Part shown: one piece after another, positions 17,911-29,534 of the stretch
Numbering within the stretch: position 1 is the first letter of the stretch
Layout: each line of letters opens with the position of its first letter
DNA from: Picochlorum sp. 'celeri'
Lineage: Eukaryota > Chlorophyta > Trebouxiophyceae
Assembly: GCA_010909725.1 (NCBI GenBank)
Contig: JAACMV010000021.1
Coordinates: forward strand, 661,497 to 725,496
Direction: 5' to 3'
DNA length: 64,000 nt
Translations under genes and position numbers: made by a program
The notes under the pieces: model-generated
The model's input: only the letters and a program-made list of their open reading frames with translations
Database searches by the model: none
What the model was told of the DNA's origin: nothing

Positions 17911-20454
17911 ATGTCGGTTCCGTGTACCCGTGGGTGCACTGCGACGACCACAAGCACGGCATGTCGGATGCCTGTTGTGGCTTCCCGAACAGGTGGTAGT
18001 GGTCGTCATGATCGAAAGATGCCAATAGACAAGTCGACAAAGGAGTATCTAAGGCAAAAGACAGCCTGTTCGGCATTAAGTGTGCCTAGAACACAACATC
18101 CCTCTCTTTCGGAGGAAGAGGGGGGCATCCGTCGACAGAAGAACCCGGGCAAGAGACGGGATCTTTCTGAGACTGTATTCGAAAATGCAACTATTTTTTC
18201 AATTAAGACGGAAGAGGGGGTTCGTTTGACTATGACGCAGCAGGGTCAGTTGACGCTGTGGGATGAGGACCTGAGTCACTCGTCTCGGGGAGTTGCTCGA
18301 TTGGTGTCGGAAGCGAGTTTGGTGCTGCCTGATGTTTGTGCAGGGGTTTTACCCAGTATTATTACGAAGAAGGACTGTGGTTCTGACACTGTTTCGGCAA
18401 AGGGGAAGGACGTGGAGGAGGTGCTTGTTCGTTGGGGACCAAAGGAGTCTCCATATGCACTGCTCCATGTGATTGCTCACCACCGTCATGAGGAGGAGTG
18501 GACGGGAGGTATGAAGAAAGGATTTGTATTGGAATTTAAAGTACAGGCAGATGCAGCTCCATCGAGTGGGGCGGAGATTTCAGTGAAATTGGAGCCCAGC
18601 GGGCATTGGTTTGGTGGGGGTCATTTTATCAGGCAGATTTGGCCACTGAATGACGCGTCGCTGGAGGTAGGGCCATGGTATGCGTTTGATAATGGGCCAA
18701 ATGGTGTCAATAACTTGGTGGGGGCGCATTGGATCACGAGCTGTGGGCTGTTGGTGTCAGTGGACCCCTCTACTCAGTATTTGCATATTGGAATGAATGC
18801 ACCGAACAAGAGCAGAAAATGGCAATCGATATCGAGGAAATGGGGGGTTGGTATTCAGAATGCTACTCGGGAATTGTTACCTCTGACAAAGGGACATGGG
18901 AAAGTTGCGAGGGCTGGTCAGGATGGATTGTTGAGAATACAGGTCAGGTCAAATTATGTGGATGCGCAGATGGAGCATCCTCTGCGACACTGGCAGCATG
19001 ATATGACATCATCGGATGAGTTTGGGGGCTCTCTTTGTAATGATATGGACATGCTTACGGTTCGTGTGTCCATGGGGGTTGCAGAGAATGCAGCAGAAGC
19101 GTGCAAGATGGCTCTCGGAGGTATGGTGCCTCCCAAGGAGACTCCTGATCTCGCCTTGTTTAAACGACCTATTTGGACCACATGGGCTCGATATAAGACA
19201 CGGGTGTGTCAGGATAAGGTACTAAAGTATGCCCAGGAGATTGTTGACAGAGGACTTCCAAGGTCTGTGATGGAGATTGATGACAGATGGCAGGTGGCGT
19301 ATGGAGATTTGGCATTTGATGAGAAGAAATTTCCAGATCCAGTTGGAATGGTGAATACATTGCATGAAATGGGATTTAAAGTAACGACGTGGGTCCATCC
19401 ATTCGTGGAGAGACAGTCAGAGGCATATTTGGAGGGAGCCAGAAAGGGGTATTTTGTTGGCTGTGACATGGCAGATCATCCTATCGAGAGTGGACCTCTA
19501 GGATGGCTTTTGCGGCAAAATCGAGTAATTCATGACCACTTTGCTGAGGGTCCAGGGGGATCAAAAGTAGGATTTTTCAAATGGTGGAACACGCAGCCTG
19601 TGGCTGCATTAGATGTGACAAATCCTGACGCAGTGGATTGGTTTGTGAACAGATTGAAAGAGCTTCAAGAAAAGACAGGTGTAGATGGGTTTAAATTTGA
19701 TGCGGGAGAGCCATGCTTTCTCCCGAGAATGCCAAGAACATACCAGCCATTGTCAACACCAGCAGAGTACACACAGTTGTATGTACAACGGGTTGCAGGT
19801 CAGTTTGCAGGTGGAGTATCAGAGGTTCGTACAGGGCACTCAACTCAGGATGTAGCACTCATGTACAGAATGGGAGACAGATTTTCTACGTGGGATGCAG
19901 CGAATGGGCTCAGATCCCTGATTCCCACCCTGCTCACGTCTGGGATCTTGGGATATCCATTCTGTCTACCAGACATGATTGGTGGCAATGCGTACTTCAA
20001 CACATTCCCAGACCAAGAATTGTTGGTCCGATGGACGCAAGTGAATGCTTTGATGCCGGCCATGCAGTTTTCTCTGGCACCATGGGATTTGGGCAGAGAC
20101 ACAGAAATGCTTGTTGCCAAGGCACTGAAGACACGTTCCAAATTCGAAGACCACCTTGCAGCCTTGGCTCAAGAAGCTGCAGATACATTGACACCAATCT
20201 GTCGTCCAATGTGGATGATTGCTCCAGAGGAGGAAGAAACGTATGAAATCGAGGACCAGTTTGCACTTGGAAATGACGTGATTGTTGCCCCTGTTGTGAG
20301 GCGAGGAGCCCGACAGAGGGATGTGTATTTGACTTCAGGAATGTGGAGGGACTTTGTAGATGGATCGCTCATAGAGGGTGGACGGTGGCTAAAGAATGTC
20401 GCTGCTCCCTTGGATCATTTGCCCATCTATGTCAGGGATGGAATTTTCCAGTAA
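17911..20454 (+). CDS. Glycoside hydrolase family 31 protein (MYORG-like)
   Basis: 847 aa, single exon. The first 90 residues are low-complexity and basic without an obvious signal peptide. An N-terminal beta-sandwich (about 95-400) contains GHWFGGGHFIRQIWPL. The TIM barrel starts RPIWTTWARYKTRVCQDKVL and includes VMEIDDRWQ, TTWVHPFVERQS and the nucleophile segment GVDGFKFDAGEP with Asp597. SGILGYPFCLPDMIGG and the likely acid/base Asp662 in FSTWDAANGL follow. A C-terminal beta domain (FALGNDVIVAPVVRRGARQRDVYLTSGMWRDF) closes the protein. The FDAGE form matches the MYORG/KIAA1161 branch (alpha-galactosidase-like) more than classical alpha-glucosidases. Substrate uncertain. Confidence 0.88.
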   Translation: MSVPCTRGCTATTTSTACRMPVVASRTGGSGRHDRKMPIDKSTKEYLRQKTACSALSVPRTQHPSLSEEEGGIRRQKNPGKRRDLSETVFENATIFSIKTEEGVRLTMTQQGQLTLWDEDLSHSSRGVARLVSEASLVLPDVCAGVLPSIITKKDCGSDTVSAKGKDVEEVLVRWGPKESPYALLHVIAHHRHEEEWTGGMKKGFVLEFKVQADAAPSSGAEISVKLEPSGHWFGGGHFIRQIWPLNDASLEVGPWYAFDNGPNGVNNLVGAHWITSCGLLVSVDPSTQYLHIGMNAPNKSRKWQSISRKWGVGIQNATRELLPLTKGHGKVARAGQDGLLRIQVRSNYVDAQMEHPLRHWQHDMTSSDEFGGSLCNDMDMLTVRVSMGVAENAAEACKMALGGMVPPKETPDLALFKRPIWTTWARYKTRVCQDKVLKYAQEIVDRGLPRSVMEIDDRWQVAYGDLAFDEKKFPDPVGMVNTLHEMGFKVTTWVHPFVERQSEAYLEGARKGYFVGCDMADHPIESGPLGWLLRQNRVIHDHFAEGPGGSKVGFFKWWNTQPVAALDVTNPDAVDWFVNRLKELQEKTGVDGFKFDAGEPCFLPRMPRTYQPLSTPAEYTQLYVQRVAGQFAGGVSEVRTGHSTQDVALMYRMGDRFSTWDAANGLRSLIPTLLTSGILGYPFCLPDMIGGNAYFNTFPDQELLVRWTQVNALMPAMQFSLAPWDLGRDTEMLVAKALKTRSKFEDHLAALAQEAADTLTPICRPMWMIAPEEEETYEIEDQFALGNDVIVAPVVRRGARQRDVYLTSGMWRDFVDGSLIEGGRWLKNVAAPLDHLPIYVRDGIFQ

Positions 20455-20524
20455 TTCATTTGATGATTTGATGATGACAGGTATCACGCGTTCAATTTTC
20501 ATAAATTCATTACAAAACATTTCT

Positions 20525-21287
20525 TTAACAACAAGATGACTGGTTTGTCCTTGGTCCACTGCGGGCAGCAACATCTACAGTCTCTGGCAAAAACATTTCA
20601 TCATCCTCATCCTCATTGTTCAATGCCACCCTTGCCACAGCCTGGAATGCAGTCTCCACATTGGTATCCTCTTTCGCCGAGGTCTCGAAATACTGCAAAT
20701 CTCCTCTCGACTTGCACCATGCTTTTGCCTGCTTTTCAGTCACCTGACGAGATTCCTCAGTCCCCACATCAATCTTATTTCCAAGGACAATAAAAGGGAA
20801 ATTCGCAGCATCAGCTGGAGATGCCTGTGCCAAAAACTCCTCCATCCAGTTCTCCAAATTCTCAAAAGACTTTGCACTGTTCACATCAAACGTCAACACG
20901 CAGCAATCTGCACCTCTATAAAATGCAACACCCAAACTCTGGAATCGCTCCTGTCCAGCCGTGTCCCATATTTGCATTGTGACAACCCTGTCATCCACTT
21001 CCACCTCTTTTGTCAAAAAGTCTGCCCCTATTGTTGCTTTGTATTGACTACTAAACTTTTTATTCACATACTGATTCATCAACGACGTCTTACCAACCCT
21101 GCACAAGACAGAACCACGAGGTTGGCATCCAATATTCTCCCAGAAACATCACAATGAAACTCGTCAACCATAGTCAATGTCGTAGATTCATCATGGCGAT
21201 GTTTTGATTCAAAGAACCGTACCCACTGTCCCCTAATATGATGACTTTAAGCAATGAACGAGTATTTCTTCTTGTTTGACTGGCCAT
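20525..21287 (-). CDS. RAB7: RAB7 small GTPase
   Basis: Exons 21223-21287 and 20525-21098, intron 124 nt (gtacgg..gtgcag) cutting inside the P-loop; 212 aa. Motifs: [19 protein letters not shown], effector [49 protein letters not shown]. It ends NQSSCC, a double-Cys geranylgeranylation site. RAB7 controls late endosome/vacuole and lysosome fusion through the HOPS complex. A VPS39/VPS3-type subunit lies 1.3 kb away. Human RAB7 is 207 aa, so the length fits. Confidence 0.96.
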
Positions 21288-21534
21288 TATCTCTCAACGG
21301 TTCGTATTCACAGACGACAATATAGATAATGTAATTTGGTGAATGAAAAGGATGATTCGAATGAAGAGATTTCCTGACTGTACTGTCACCTTCACTAGGG
21401 TCAGTGAGTTGCGAAACGTTTTAAATTCCGTATATGGCTATTTAGAAATCTGTTGTGCCTGAATCTGACATGGATGTGTGCCCAAATCTGTTGATACATT
21501 GCACGATGTCCACACATGTATATATGTATTTGAA

Positions 21535-22563
21535 ATGAATAGAACGTGTGGTATTGCTCATTCTGGTACGAGTACCCGATACTCGTGTTGGGTACCTTGC
21601 TCAAATACACACAATATCTGCACCATATCCATTACAAGGAAGAAGATCAGTCTGACTGATGGGATTCCGATCTCTCGTCAACGACTCGGGTCTCATGTGT
21701 GTTGTAGCTCGAATCGGAACGAGGAATCTGGCTCACAAGATGATGTGGAGAAGAGAGTGTCTGGACTGACAAAGAATCAGGCGAGAGCTCTGTTGAAGGC
21801 ATGGAAAGAAGCTGGTGCCAATGATCCAAAGGCATTGAAACGTATGGTGAAGCAAAGAGGGTCTAAGAGAAGTGTTTTGGCGCTTCGACAGCTTGCTGTG
21901 GATCTGGGATCAGCTATAGTTGCGTGGTATAGTGGTACAGCTTTGGCAGAGAGTAAAGTTTCTGTTCCTGCAGAATTCTTATTGTATACGTTGGCCATGT
22001 ATTTGACGATAAATGCAACTATAGATATTTTTGATTTGATTGCCGTTGGTATTGCGACGAGGAAATACAGTGGTCAGAGTGCAGTTCTGTTGGAAGCTGT
22101 CAGAAATCTTGCAGATGAGGATACTGGGTTTGAATTCGTCGACAAGGCTAGGCGCGCCGTTGTCACGGTAGAGGTGTTGAAAGCGTTGGATGAGATATTG
22201 GATGATTTGAAAAAGTATGTGGAGAAGGGGATTGGGGGGTCGCGTGACGAGGCAGACTTTTTCAGAGACCTTGGAGCATACTTGGTTCTTGCTAATGCAG
22301 CAAAGAATGGGTTTTCGTTTGAGGATGATGGAGAGGGACTCGATGGACAGGTTATCGGTGAAGTTGCAGCTGAATTTGCGTTAGCAGATAAAGATGACGA
22401 TGGGTTCATTGATGTATCGGAATTTCAAGCTTTGGGGAGGAAGACAGTTCCCACCATGTCCATGGAGGAGGCTGAAGCTGCCTTGAGCTTGCTTGATTCC
22501 AACAAGGATGGTGTTGTGGATTTCAAAGAGTTTCTCAGCTGGTTTGCAAACCAAAAGAAGTAG
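21535..22563 (+). CDS. EF-hand membrane protein, probably plastid-targeted
   Basis: 342 aa from ATG 21535, single exon (an upstream in-frame GTG is less likely). Residues 1-65 are Ser/Arg/Cys rich with few acids, a possible transit peptide. A Lys/Arg helix (SGLTKNQARALLKAWKEAGAND) follows. Two hydrophobic helices then appear: QLAVDLGSAIVAWYSGTALA and FLLYTLAMYLTINATIDIFDLIAVGIA. The C-terminal pair of canonical EF loops is DKDDDGFIDVSE and DSNKDGVVDFKE. It may link Ca2+ to an organelle membrane; the function is unknown. It converges on the next gene with only 6 nt between stops. Confidence 0.75.
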   Translation: MNRTCGIAHSGTSTRYSCWVPCSNTHNICTISITRKKISLTDGIPISRQRLGSHVCCSSNRNEESGSQDDVEKRVSGLTKNQARALLKAWKEAGANDPKALKRMVKQRGSKRSVLALRQLAVDLGSAIVAWYSGTALAESKVSVPAEFLLYTLAMYLTINATIDIFDLIAVGIATRKYSGQSAVLLEAVRNLADEDTGFEFVDKARRAVVTVEVLKALDEILDDLKKYVEKGIGGSRDEADFFRDLGAYLVLANAAKNGFSFEDDGEGLDGQVIGEVAAEFALADKDDDGFIDVSEFQALGRKTVPTMSMEEAEAALSLLDSNKDGVVDFKEFLSWFANQKK

Positions 22564-22569
22564 GAAACA

Positions 22570-25356
22570 TTAATTATTTTTAATTTGATTGAAACAATGA
22601 AGACATGCCACATGAGGACCATCGTCATGCGCCTTGATGACAACACAGACTTTGCTTCCAATTTTGAGGGAGCAATAACGACATGTTGTGTCTGGTACGA
22701 TGACGCATGGTTGGTCGCATTCTTTCTCCATGACACGAGACTTTAGAGTCAAGAGTTTATTCTGATATATGGCCTTTCTCATCTCATGTTCTCGCTTTTT
22801 GTGAAACATGCTCTGGATCATACAACTCAAGGATTGCAACCCTTCGTTGAGTTCCATATCATCAGGCATTTTCATCATCACTGCAGTCGGGTCAAATGAA
22901 TGGCGCTCAAAAGATGCTATAATATTCCCCGCGATTTCCCATGGCATTATTTTGTCACTTTTCATGATGTGGTCCAGTAGCATTGGATGAGCCTCATGGG
23001 GGAGAAACTTTCTCGCATATTCGATTGCTACAGGTCCATTGCCGAGCAAGTCAACCAGAATAGTGATGATTGTCTCATGGTCGGATTTTAGAGAGGCGAC
23101 TATGGCCTTTTCTGGAATCATGGTGTCTGGTATCTTGGCAAACAGCTCTTCCATGTTCAAGAACTCAGCATGTACCACCAGATGCTGGTGCAAAGACGAT
23201 CTAAGGGAATGTATCTTTGCCCTATCAGATCCTTTGTGTCCCCCTGAAAAGAATTCTGCGAGAAACATGGCGGGGCTTGCGCTATCACTCGTACAAGAAG
23301 CGAATGTCTGAGAAAAGCATGAGGGATCTTGACTGGAAATTTCCTCCAAGAGGGCCAAGGCAAGTTCAGTGTGTAAATATTCATTCGATCTATTTTCCTC
23401 GACTTGTACCGCAATTTGTAAAAAGCGACACTTGCATTCGTTGTCCGAAATTGTGTCCAAGATGCCCGCGGCAGCGACATCTGTACGCCTCTGAAGAACT
23501 CTCAAGGTGGCCTCAGCATCCCTATCCATGAGCCATGTGATATTGTTCACCACACATGCAGAGTCACAAGCAGATTGATTCGATAGTATACGCTCAATAG
23601 CTTCCAAAGCGTCACATTTGTTCTCATTCGAGGATTCTTCTGCAAGTTGCCTCCACAACCCAAGTGTTGTCTTCACATGATGAGCATCTGAGCCCAACAG
23701 GCGTGCTAGACATTGGGTCCAATCTTTCTTAGACTTCACTCTTTGATGCAACTGATCAACTGATACGTCATTTGGAGAGTTTAAAAATGCATCAGCAGCT
23801 TCTTTCAAATCCAAATCGATCAATATATGTAAGATCAAAGAGTCAATCCCATCTTTTTGCCCAACAGTAGGAAACTCCCTAACCCTGAATAAATACTCCA
23901 AGATATCCTGCAAGTCTTGGGCTTTCTTATCACTCATACTAGTACAACCATTCCTCTCCCAGACAGACTCGAGACTGCTGTGGATTCTCAACCTGGAAGC
24001 ATCTCTGCCAGAGGCCATGAAAGTCTTCATATACTCGGGAAATAAAGGGAACAACTCTGCCGGCTCAAAAATCTCAGATGGGCACTGCTCTATGCACTCT
24101 ATTCCTCTCCTTATATTACCAAGCTCAATAAATAAAATTCCACAACGCACCAGGAATTCCATATACCCAGGAGCTGATATACCATGGTGCTGGATCAGTT
24201 GAAGAGCCAGTTCTGCATTCCTCTCCTCCAACGCACGTTGTATCCGATCCCTATATGATATTGCACATACTAGCCACAAAGAAGAGCTGGTAAAAATTGG
24301 AATGAGAGGCTGTCCCTCTTCGTCAGTACCAGGAACACCAATGCTCCAGGGAGCAGAGGGCAGTTCTGCGAGTGGTACAAAAACCTCACTCCTAGAGTCA
24401 ATATCTATTATCCGCATAGCATTATCGGTCAAAAGTACCAAGTTCGATTCTATTATTGCAGCATCTAATATTTTCATCGGCGATCGGTGATGAATCAAAT
24501 CTAAACTGTCACCTATTGGCTCCCCCTCCCTGTTCACAATAATGCCCAAGTCACCAGCCAGCATCAAAGCTTCACCCCTTCCCGACACATGCAAGACACG
24601 GTTCAACGAGGAAATAGCGTCATTCACGAAAACTACTCGAGAGCCACCATGACGAGTACGCTCATCGAACCCGACCCACAAAAAGGTATGTTCAACACAA
24701 ACAATCAATGACCATGGAGCCTTGATGCTTGCAATACTCGCCTCTGTAGATATATTTCCTTTGGTCTGAACATCGACATGACTTTCCCATAAAATTTTAA
24801 GTCCAACTGAATGATTTCTTGCTTCTTCGATTCGATACACGGTTGCCCGAAGTGCCTTGCTCACTGGCCCTGTTCTCAGCACAGCAATACAACCATCCTC
24901 ATCTACAGAGACTGCCACAACACAATGCTTCAAAAATGTCCTGCTTTCGTTCAACTTTATGTTATGTATACATAGAGACCCATCCCGTGTCCAAATTACA
25001 AGCAAATCCATCGAAGAAATGTGAGCAAGTCTCCTGGCATCATCCTACAAACAAACAGAATTTGTTTTCTGTGAGTCACTGCCCCCACAAACCCTTTCAA
25101 CAGGAGCCCAGAGATCTTTCTAGACACTCAGAAAAACCCAACGCACCGATTTCAGCAAGGGTTTCCGCAAAATCGTGTTGCAATAAACCGTTTCCTCTTG
25201 TCTTGTGACTTCACAAGTTTCGACAGTCCCTCCAGCAATGCCCACATATGCGAACTTTCCTCGCCTTGGGATGCAACAAGATGTTATTCTAGAGTCTCGT
25301 TCAGCCACATACGTCGCCTGAAACGGTACTTTGGGGTCACCCTGTGTTTCGCTCAT
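22570..25356 (-). CDS. VPS39/VPS3 (TRAP1)-family tethering subunit
   Basis: Exons 25147-25356 and 22570-25044, phase 0, 102-nt intron (gtgcgt..ttgtag); 894 aa. The N-terminal third is a citron-homology (CNH) beta-propeller, including SMDLLVIWTRDGSLCIHNI and VFVNDAISSLNRVLHVSGRGEA. The middle is an alpha-solenoid (NAELALQLIQHHGIS, IRRGIECIEQCPSEIFEP, LFPLFPEYM). The C-terminus carries a zinc-binding knuckle (CRYCSLKIGSKVC...HVACLHCF). This architecture defines the HOPS subunit VPS39 and the CORVET subunit VPS3/TGFBRAP1; I cannot separate the two without alignment. The HOPS form is the RAB7 effector. Confidence 0.85.
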
Positions 25357-25443
25357 CTGTTCCACGTTTCACATGTAGTACCCATTTTGAGGGTCTGTTG
25401 CGTTAAAATCTCCATTTTTAACATAAATAATAAATTAATGACA

Positions 25444-28056
25444 TCACATTGTGCTCTTTTGGTGGAGAAATTCGTATAACCGTTTTCCAGCTGTGGAACT
25501 GCCCATGACTTGAATCATCTTTTCCATGGACATGGATGCCAATCCAGAGAGGCTACCAGCTTCTCTTGACATGTCCCGGAAATTGTTCTCATTGATCCCT
25601 GGGAGGCGTCGTAACATTTCCAATGCGGTTGTGTTGATCGTGGGTTCACCAGTACCAGCATGTCCTTCAAGACCCACCTGCCCAGCTGTCACAGGATCTG
25701 GTTCATCATAGTTGGCCTTTATTTGCCTGAAGATGTCTGCTGTTGCGTGAAGAGATCTAGACCATACTAGACGAAGCCTTGGATGGTGCAAGCAGAGGAG
25801 AACAAGCCGTGACATGATGTGTCCTGCTTGAATATCTTCTCCTAGTTCTGCAGAGGATTGCAAGGCAAATGCCTTTTCACCATCGAATTCTATCAACAAG
25901 ATAGCGATGGGATAATGCTTGCACATCGCTTCTGCTTGCTGATATAATCTTCCTGATTGGAGACTTCCCCTGAGGTCTGGAATTGTCTTCCTTTCTACAC
26001 AAATCTCTGGGCTCAGAACATAATCTCCAACTTCCAAAGTAATTGGGATGATATTGTACCCTTGCGAATACAAAACCGCCGGGAGATGACTCATGAATTC
26101 TCTCACATCTACTATGACTCTAATTTTTTCCGTTCCAGGGAGAGCTGCCCGGCCTCCGCCTTTTCTAGTGATTGAGTTGGCTGATGCTGAATTGTCAGCT
26201 CGCTCTATTGGAATGTACGGTGTGTTCGTCCTTGATGATATATTGAGTGCCATGGATCCCTTGGCCTTGATCAAATCTTCGAACGAGCTTCTTTCTCGTA
26301 ATAATCGTGAGTGATATTTGTCGAGCTCAGGACTGGGCTCGTATCGAAGGAGGTACACTCGAACCTTGGAGTAGTCATGCTGGGCACAGTACAATTCCAG
26401 CTGCCGTATCAACGTGATGTCTGGATCATGCACGACCACATACGAAGGACAGTTCTCCCATAAACTAATATATCCTACAGAGTTTGATGGGATGAACCTG
26501 ACGTGCTCGCGAAACCATTCATCAGTTTTATCGCTCCCATTCTTCTGCTCATCATTGGCTTGCTTTTCCAATGCACGAAGTTCCTTTGCCTGCGCACGCA
26601 AAGCAGATTCTTCAATCTGTGACTGTGGGGCCATATTGACAGGTATACCACTGGACGACCTCTTGACTCCCGTTTGTGCTTTCTCTATTTTGGAGGCCAA
26701 GTATTTCAGGTACTGTGTCTCCATGTATCTCTTTGCCCCATCTGGCCTTATTACCTTTTGGAGCTGCTCACAGGTGAATTCATCATCACAGAAAACTAAC
26801 ACAGGGATATCGTGATCTTTTTTGTCATCCATTACCTCGTACAAAATGTCCATGAGAGCCTTCCATTTAGGAAGCTCTTCCAGAATAGGTTCTACTTCTG
26901 CTGTTTGTCCTTCCTGTTTTATCTTATACACCCGTCCTTTGGCAGCCTCGAATATCACATGTGCAGCACTATGAAACATCCAAGCGCTCTTACTTCCATC
27001 AGTCACCCGAAGATTCTCGAGGTATTTTAAAAACGTAATGGCATCAAATTTCAAGAGGTAGTTGGCCAGAGATCTCAATGTCCTCATATCAGCAACAATT
27101 TGTCTAATCTTTGGCGAAACAGTGTGCCAAACCGGTGCCAATTGCTTTTTTACAGTCTCATCAAACGCGGACGTCAAGCCTTGTGATGGAGATAGGTCCG
27201 TGGTATCCAACCTTTCATGCTTTCTCAACTCTTTCACACTAACGTCCAATAATTCAGCAATAGCCTCGTATATAATGCTAGCCCCCGGGTCAGCAGCCAA
27301 AGATACCTCAACCAACTGCATCAAGTAGTATATATATCAAAGAAGGCCAGTCTTTGGAACGATATCAGAAGAAAAACCCACCTGTGGCGCCTTGTTCTCG
27401 AAATCATCCTGTACAGCATTTCGAAAACGAGGCCAAATCTGTAAATTTTGGACATGTAATGCCTTTAAAACTTTCTCAGGCTTGGCAAATTCGGATGTAA
27501 ATGATCCAGGACTCTCGCTGAATGCTCTGATGTACCCCTCCCCTCCCTTTGTCTTGTACAACTTGATAATAAAAGCCTCCCCTGAGGAGTCCGTCAGGCG
27601 ATGAGCATTGATCACAATAATTCCAGATACTTGTTTTGGATCCAATCTTTCAGACAGCAGATCGACCACCAGGATCCTGGTGGTGACAAATAAACAAGAA
27701 CTTGATGCGTAGAGCCCAAGTCTGTCTGTGGTGGACAAATCTGCCGTCACTTGCTTGGGAAATTCCGATTCGGTATCAGGAATGAATCTCTCTTCAGAGG
27801 GATATATACGATTCAATTCCATCTGCAGCGTCGTTCGCTGAGTGGCATCAGCTCCAATCACAAGGGTCACACCATGCTCTCCAGACAGTTTTCTCCTCTC
27901 GTCCTGCAACTTGAGCAACACAGCCACAACCTGGTACAACCCCAGTCCCGGTGCCAGCACAAAAAGAGCATCATTTTCGATGGCAGAATCTATTATGTCT
28001 CGCTGAAAGTTCAGCAGAACGTGTTTCTTGTGACGAGTTTCCTGCCCCTCCTCCAT
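25444..28056 (-). CDS. XPF: XPF/ERCC4/RAD1 structure-specific endonuclease
   Basis: Exons 27382-28056 and 25444-27315, phase 0, 66-nt intron (gtgggt..atgcag); 848 aa. The N-terminal degenerate helicase part starts LLNFQRDIIDSAIENDALFVLAPGLG. The central region is the helical linker. The nuclease domain begins IRVIVDVREFMSHLP and carries GDYVLSPEICVERKTIPDL, the catalytic ERKxxxD. The tandem helix-hairpin-helix region (LRRLPGINENNFRDM...) ends the protein. XPF with ERCC1 cuts 5' of lesions in nucleotide excision and cross-link repair. It is somewhat shorter than human XPF (916 aa). Confidence 0.95.
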
Positions 28057-28111
28057 TCAATGTATTTGAACAGCGTTCGTCTTTCGTCACCCAAATGGCA
28101 CTTTTATGCAC

Positions 28112-28131
28112 TGTCAAAATGCATTTTGACA
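28112..28131. promoter_or_regulatory. 20-bp perfect palindrome in the XPF / COQ2 divergent promoter
   Basis: TGTCAAAATGCATTTTGACA is a perfect 20-bp palindrome. A second inverted repeat, ATTGGCT (28194-28200) / AGCCAAT (28204-28210), pairs an ATTGG with a CCAAT box. Both lie within the 241 bp between two divergent start codons. Confidence 0.55.
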
Positions 28132-28297
28132 AACTATTACAGTCGACATGTGTAATTGACTGATTGAAGTTTAAAATCAATTTAAAAATGTCGATTGGCT
28201 GCCAGCCAATTTCAAACATACAAATACATATAGATTTGCTTCAAGGGCTTCATCGTGACATACAAATTGTGGGTATTTGTATTTATATCATGAATAA

Positions 28298-29449
28298 ATG
28301 ATTCAGAGACTCAGATCTGCCGGTGTCTGCCGGATGCTGGCAGTTTCCTTGGAAGGAGTGCAGAGTTTGGGACCCACAACTGCTGTGAGCATCGTCGATG
28401 TATCTCTGTTAGAAGAACGAAACATTCATAATGAATCAAATAATAGACGTGATGGATTGTGGAAACCATTGGTTGGGCATCGTGATATGCGGTGGCCAGT
28501 TCTGTTGGAACAGGTCTCTCAGACCAAACGACACTATGGAACGCAATCGTCGGGATCTACGGGTCTTGTGGAAGATTTTAGAAGATACATAACACCATAT
28601 ATGCAGCTCTCAAGGATAGAAAAGCCGATAGGGACCTGGCTGTTGGCGTGGCCTTGCTTTTGGTCCATAGGTCTTGCAGCACCTCATGGAGGACCCATTG
28701 ATGTGTATACCTTGGGATTGTTTGGCATGGGAGCCATCTTGCTTCGGGGATCTGGCTGTACAGTCAATGATATGTGGGATAGTGATTTTGATAAAAAGGT
28801 TGAACGAACGGCATCGAGACCGTTAGCCGCTGGCACAGTGACACATCGGCAAGCTCTCGCCTGGCTTGGATTGCAGTTGTCTGCAGGATTGGGAATCCTT
28901 CTTCAATTGAACGAAACCAGTCAGCTACTTGGTGTGGCTTCACTGCCATTTGTCATAGCATACCCTTTGATGAAAAGGATTACAGGATGGCCTCAGGCAT
29001 TCCTCGGCCTAACAATAAATTGGGGAGCCTTCATGGGATGGGCTGCAGTTCATGGATCCTGTTCCTGGGACATTGTTGGTCCTTTGTATGCATCTGGCGT
29101 GTTTTGGACCCTTGTATACGATACAATATATGCTCATCAGGATACACGGGATGATATCAAGGCAGGAGTGAAATCTACTGCACTGACATTTGGTGAGAGA
29201 ACAAAGCCAATGCTCTGGGGCTTTGCTGCATGCAATATTGCCAGTATGGCTGCAGCTGGCGTCATGGCAGAATGCCACGGCCCATTCTTTATCGGTATGA
29301 CAGCAGCGGCAGCACAGCTTGCGTGGCAAATCCAGACAGTAAATTTGACCAATCCAGAGGACTGTGCTAGAAAATTCAAGAGCAATTGGTGGTATGGATG
29401 CAGTATTTTTGCTGGTATTGTGGCAGACAAGCTGTTAGTGTTATCTTAG
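28298..29449 (+). CDS. COQ2: 4-hydroxybenzoate polyprenyltransferase COQ2
   Basis: 383 aa, single exon. The first about 90 residues are a long mitochondrial presequence. The UbiA core begins YMQLSRIEKPIGTWLLAWPCFW. Its first Asp motif is NDMWDSDFDKKVERTASRPLAAG (NDxxDxxxD); the second region is YDTIYAHQDTRDDIKAGVKSTA. Eight to nine TM helices are expected. COQ2 attaches the polyprenyl tail to 4-hydroxybenzoate in ubiquinone synthesis in the inner mitochondrial membrane. It is divergent from XPF. Confidence 0.95.
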   Translation: MIQRLRSAGVCRMLAVSLEGVQSLGPTTAVSIVDVSLLEERNIHNESNNRRDGLWKPLVGHRDMRWPVLLEQVSQTKRHYGTQSSGSTGLVEDFRRYITPYMQLSRIEKPIGTWLLAWPCFWSIGLAAPHGGPIDVYTLGLFGMGAILLRGSGCTVNDMWDSDFDKKVERTASRPLAAGTVTHRQALAWLGLQLSAGLGILLQLNETSQLLGVASLPFVIAYPLMKRITGWPQAFLGLTINWGAFMGWAAVHGSCSWDIVGPLYASGVFWTLVYDTIYAHQDTRDDIKAGVKSTALTFGERTKPMLWGFAACNIASMAAAGVMAECHGPFFIGMTAAAAQLAWQIQTVNLTNPEDCARKFKSNWWYGCSIFAGIVADKLLVLS

Positions 29450-29534
29450 ATACATTTTTGATGAATGTGTGGCCTTTCATTCACAGACAGATCATGATCT
29501 TACAGAAAGAACAATCAATATAACTCGAAACAGG

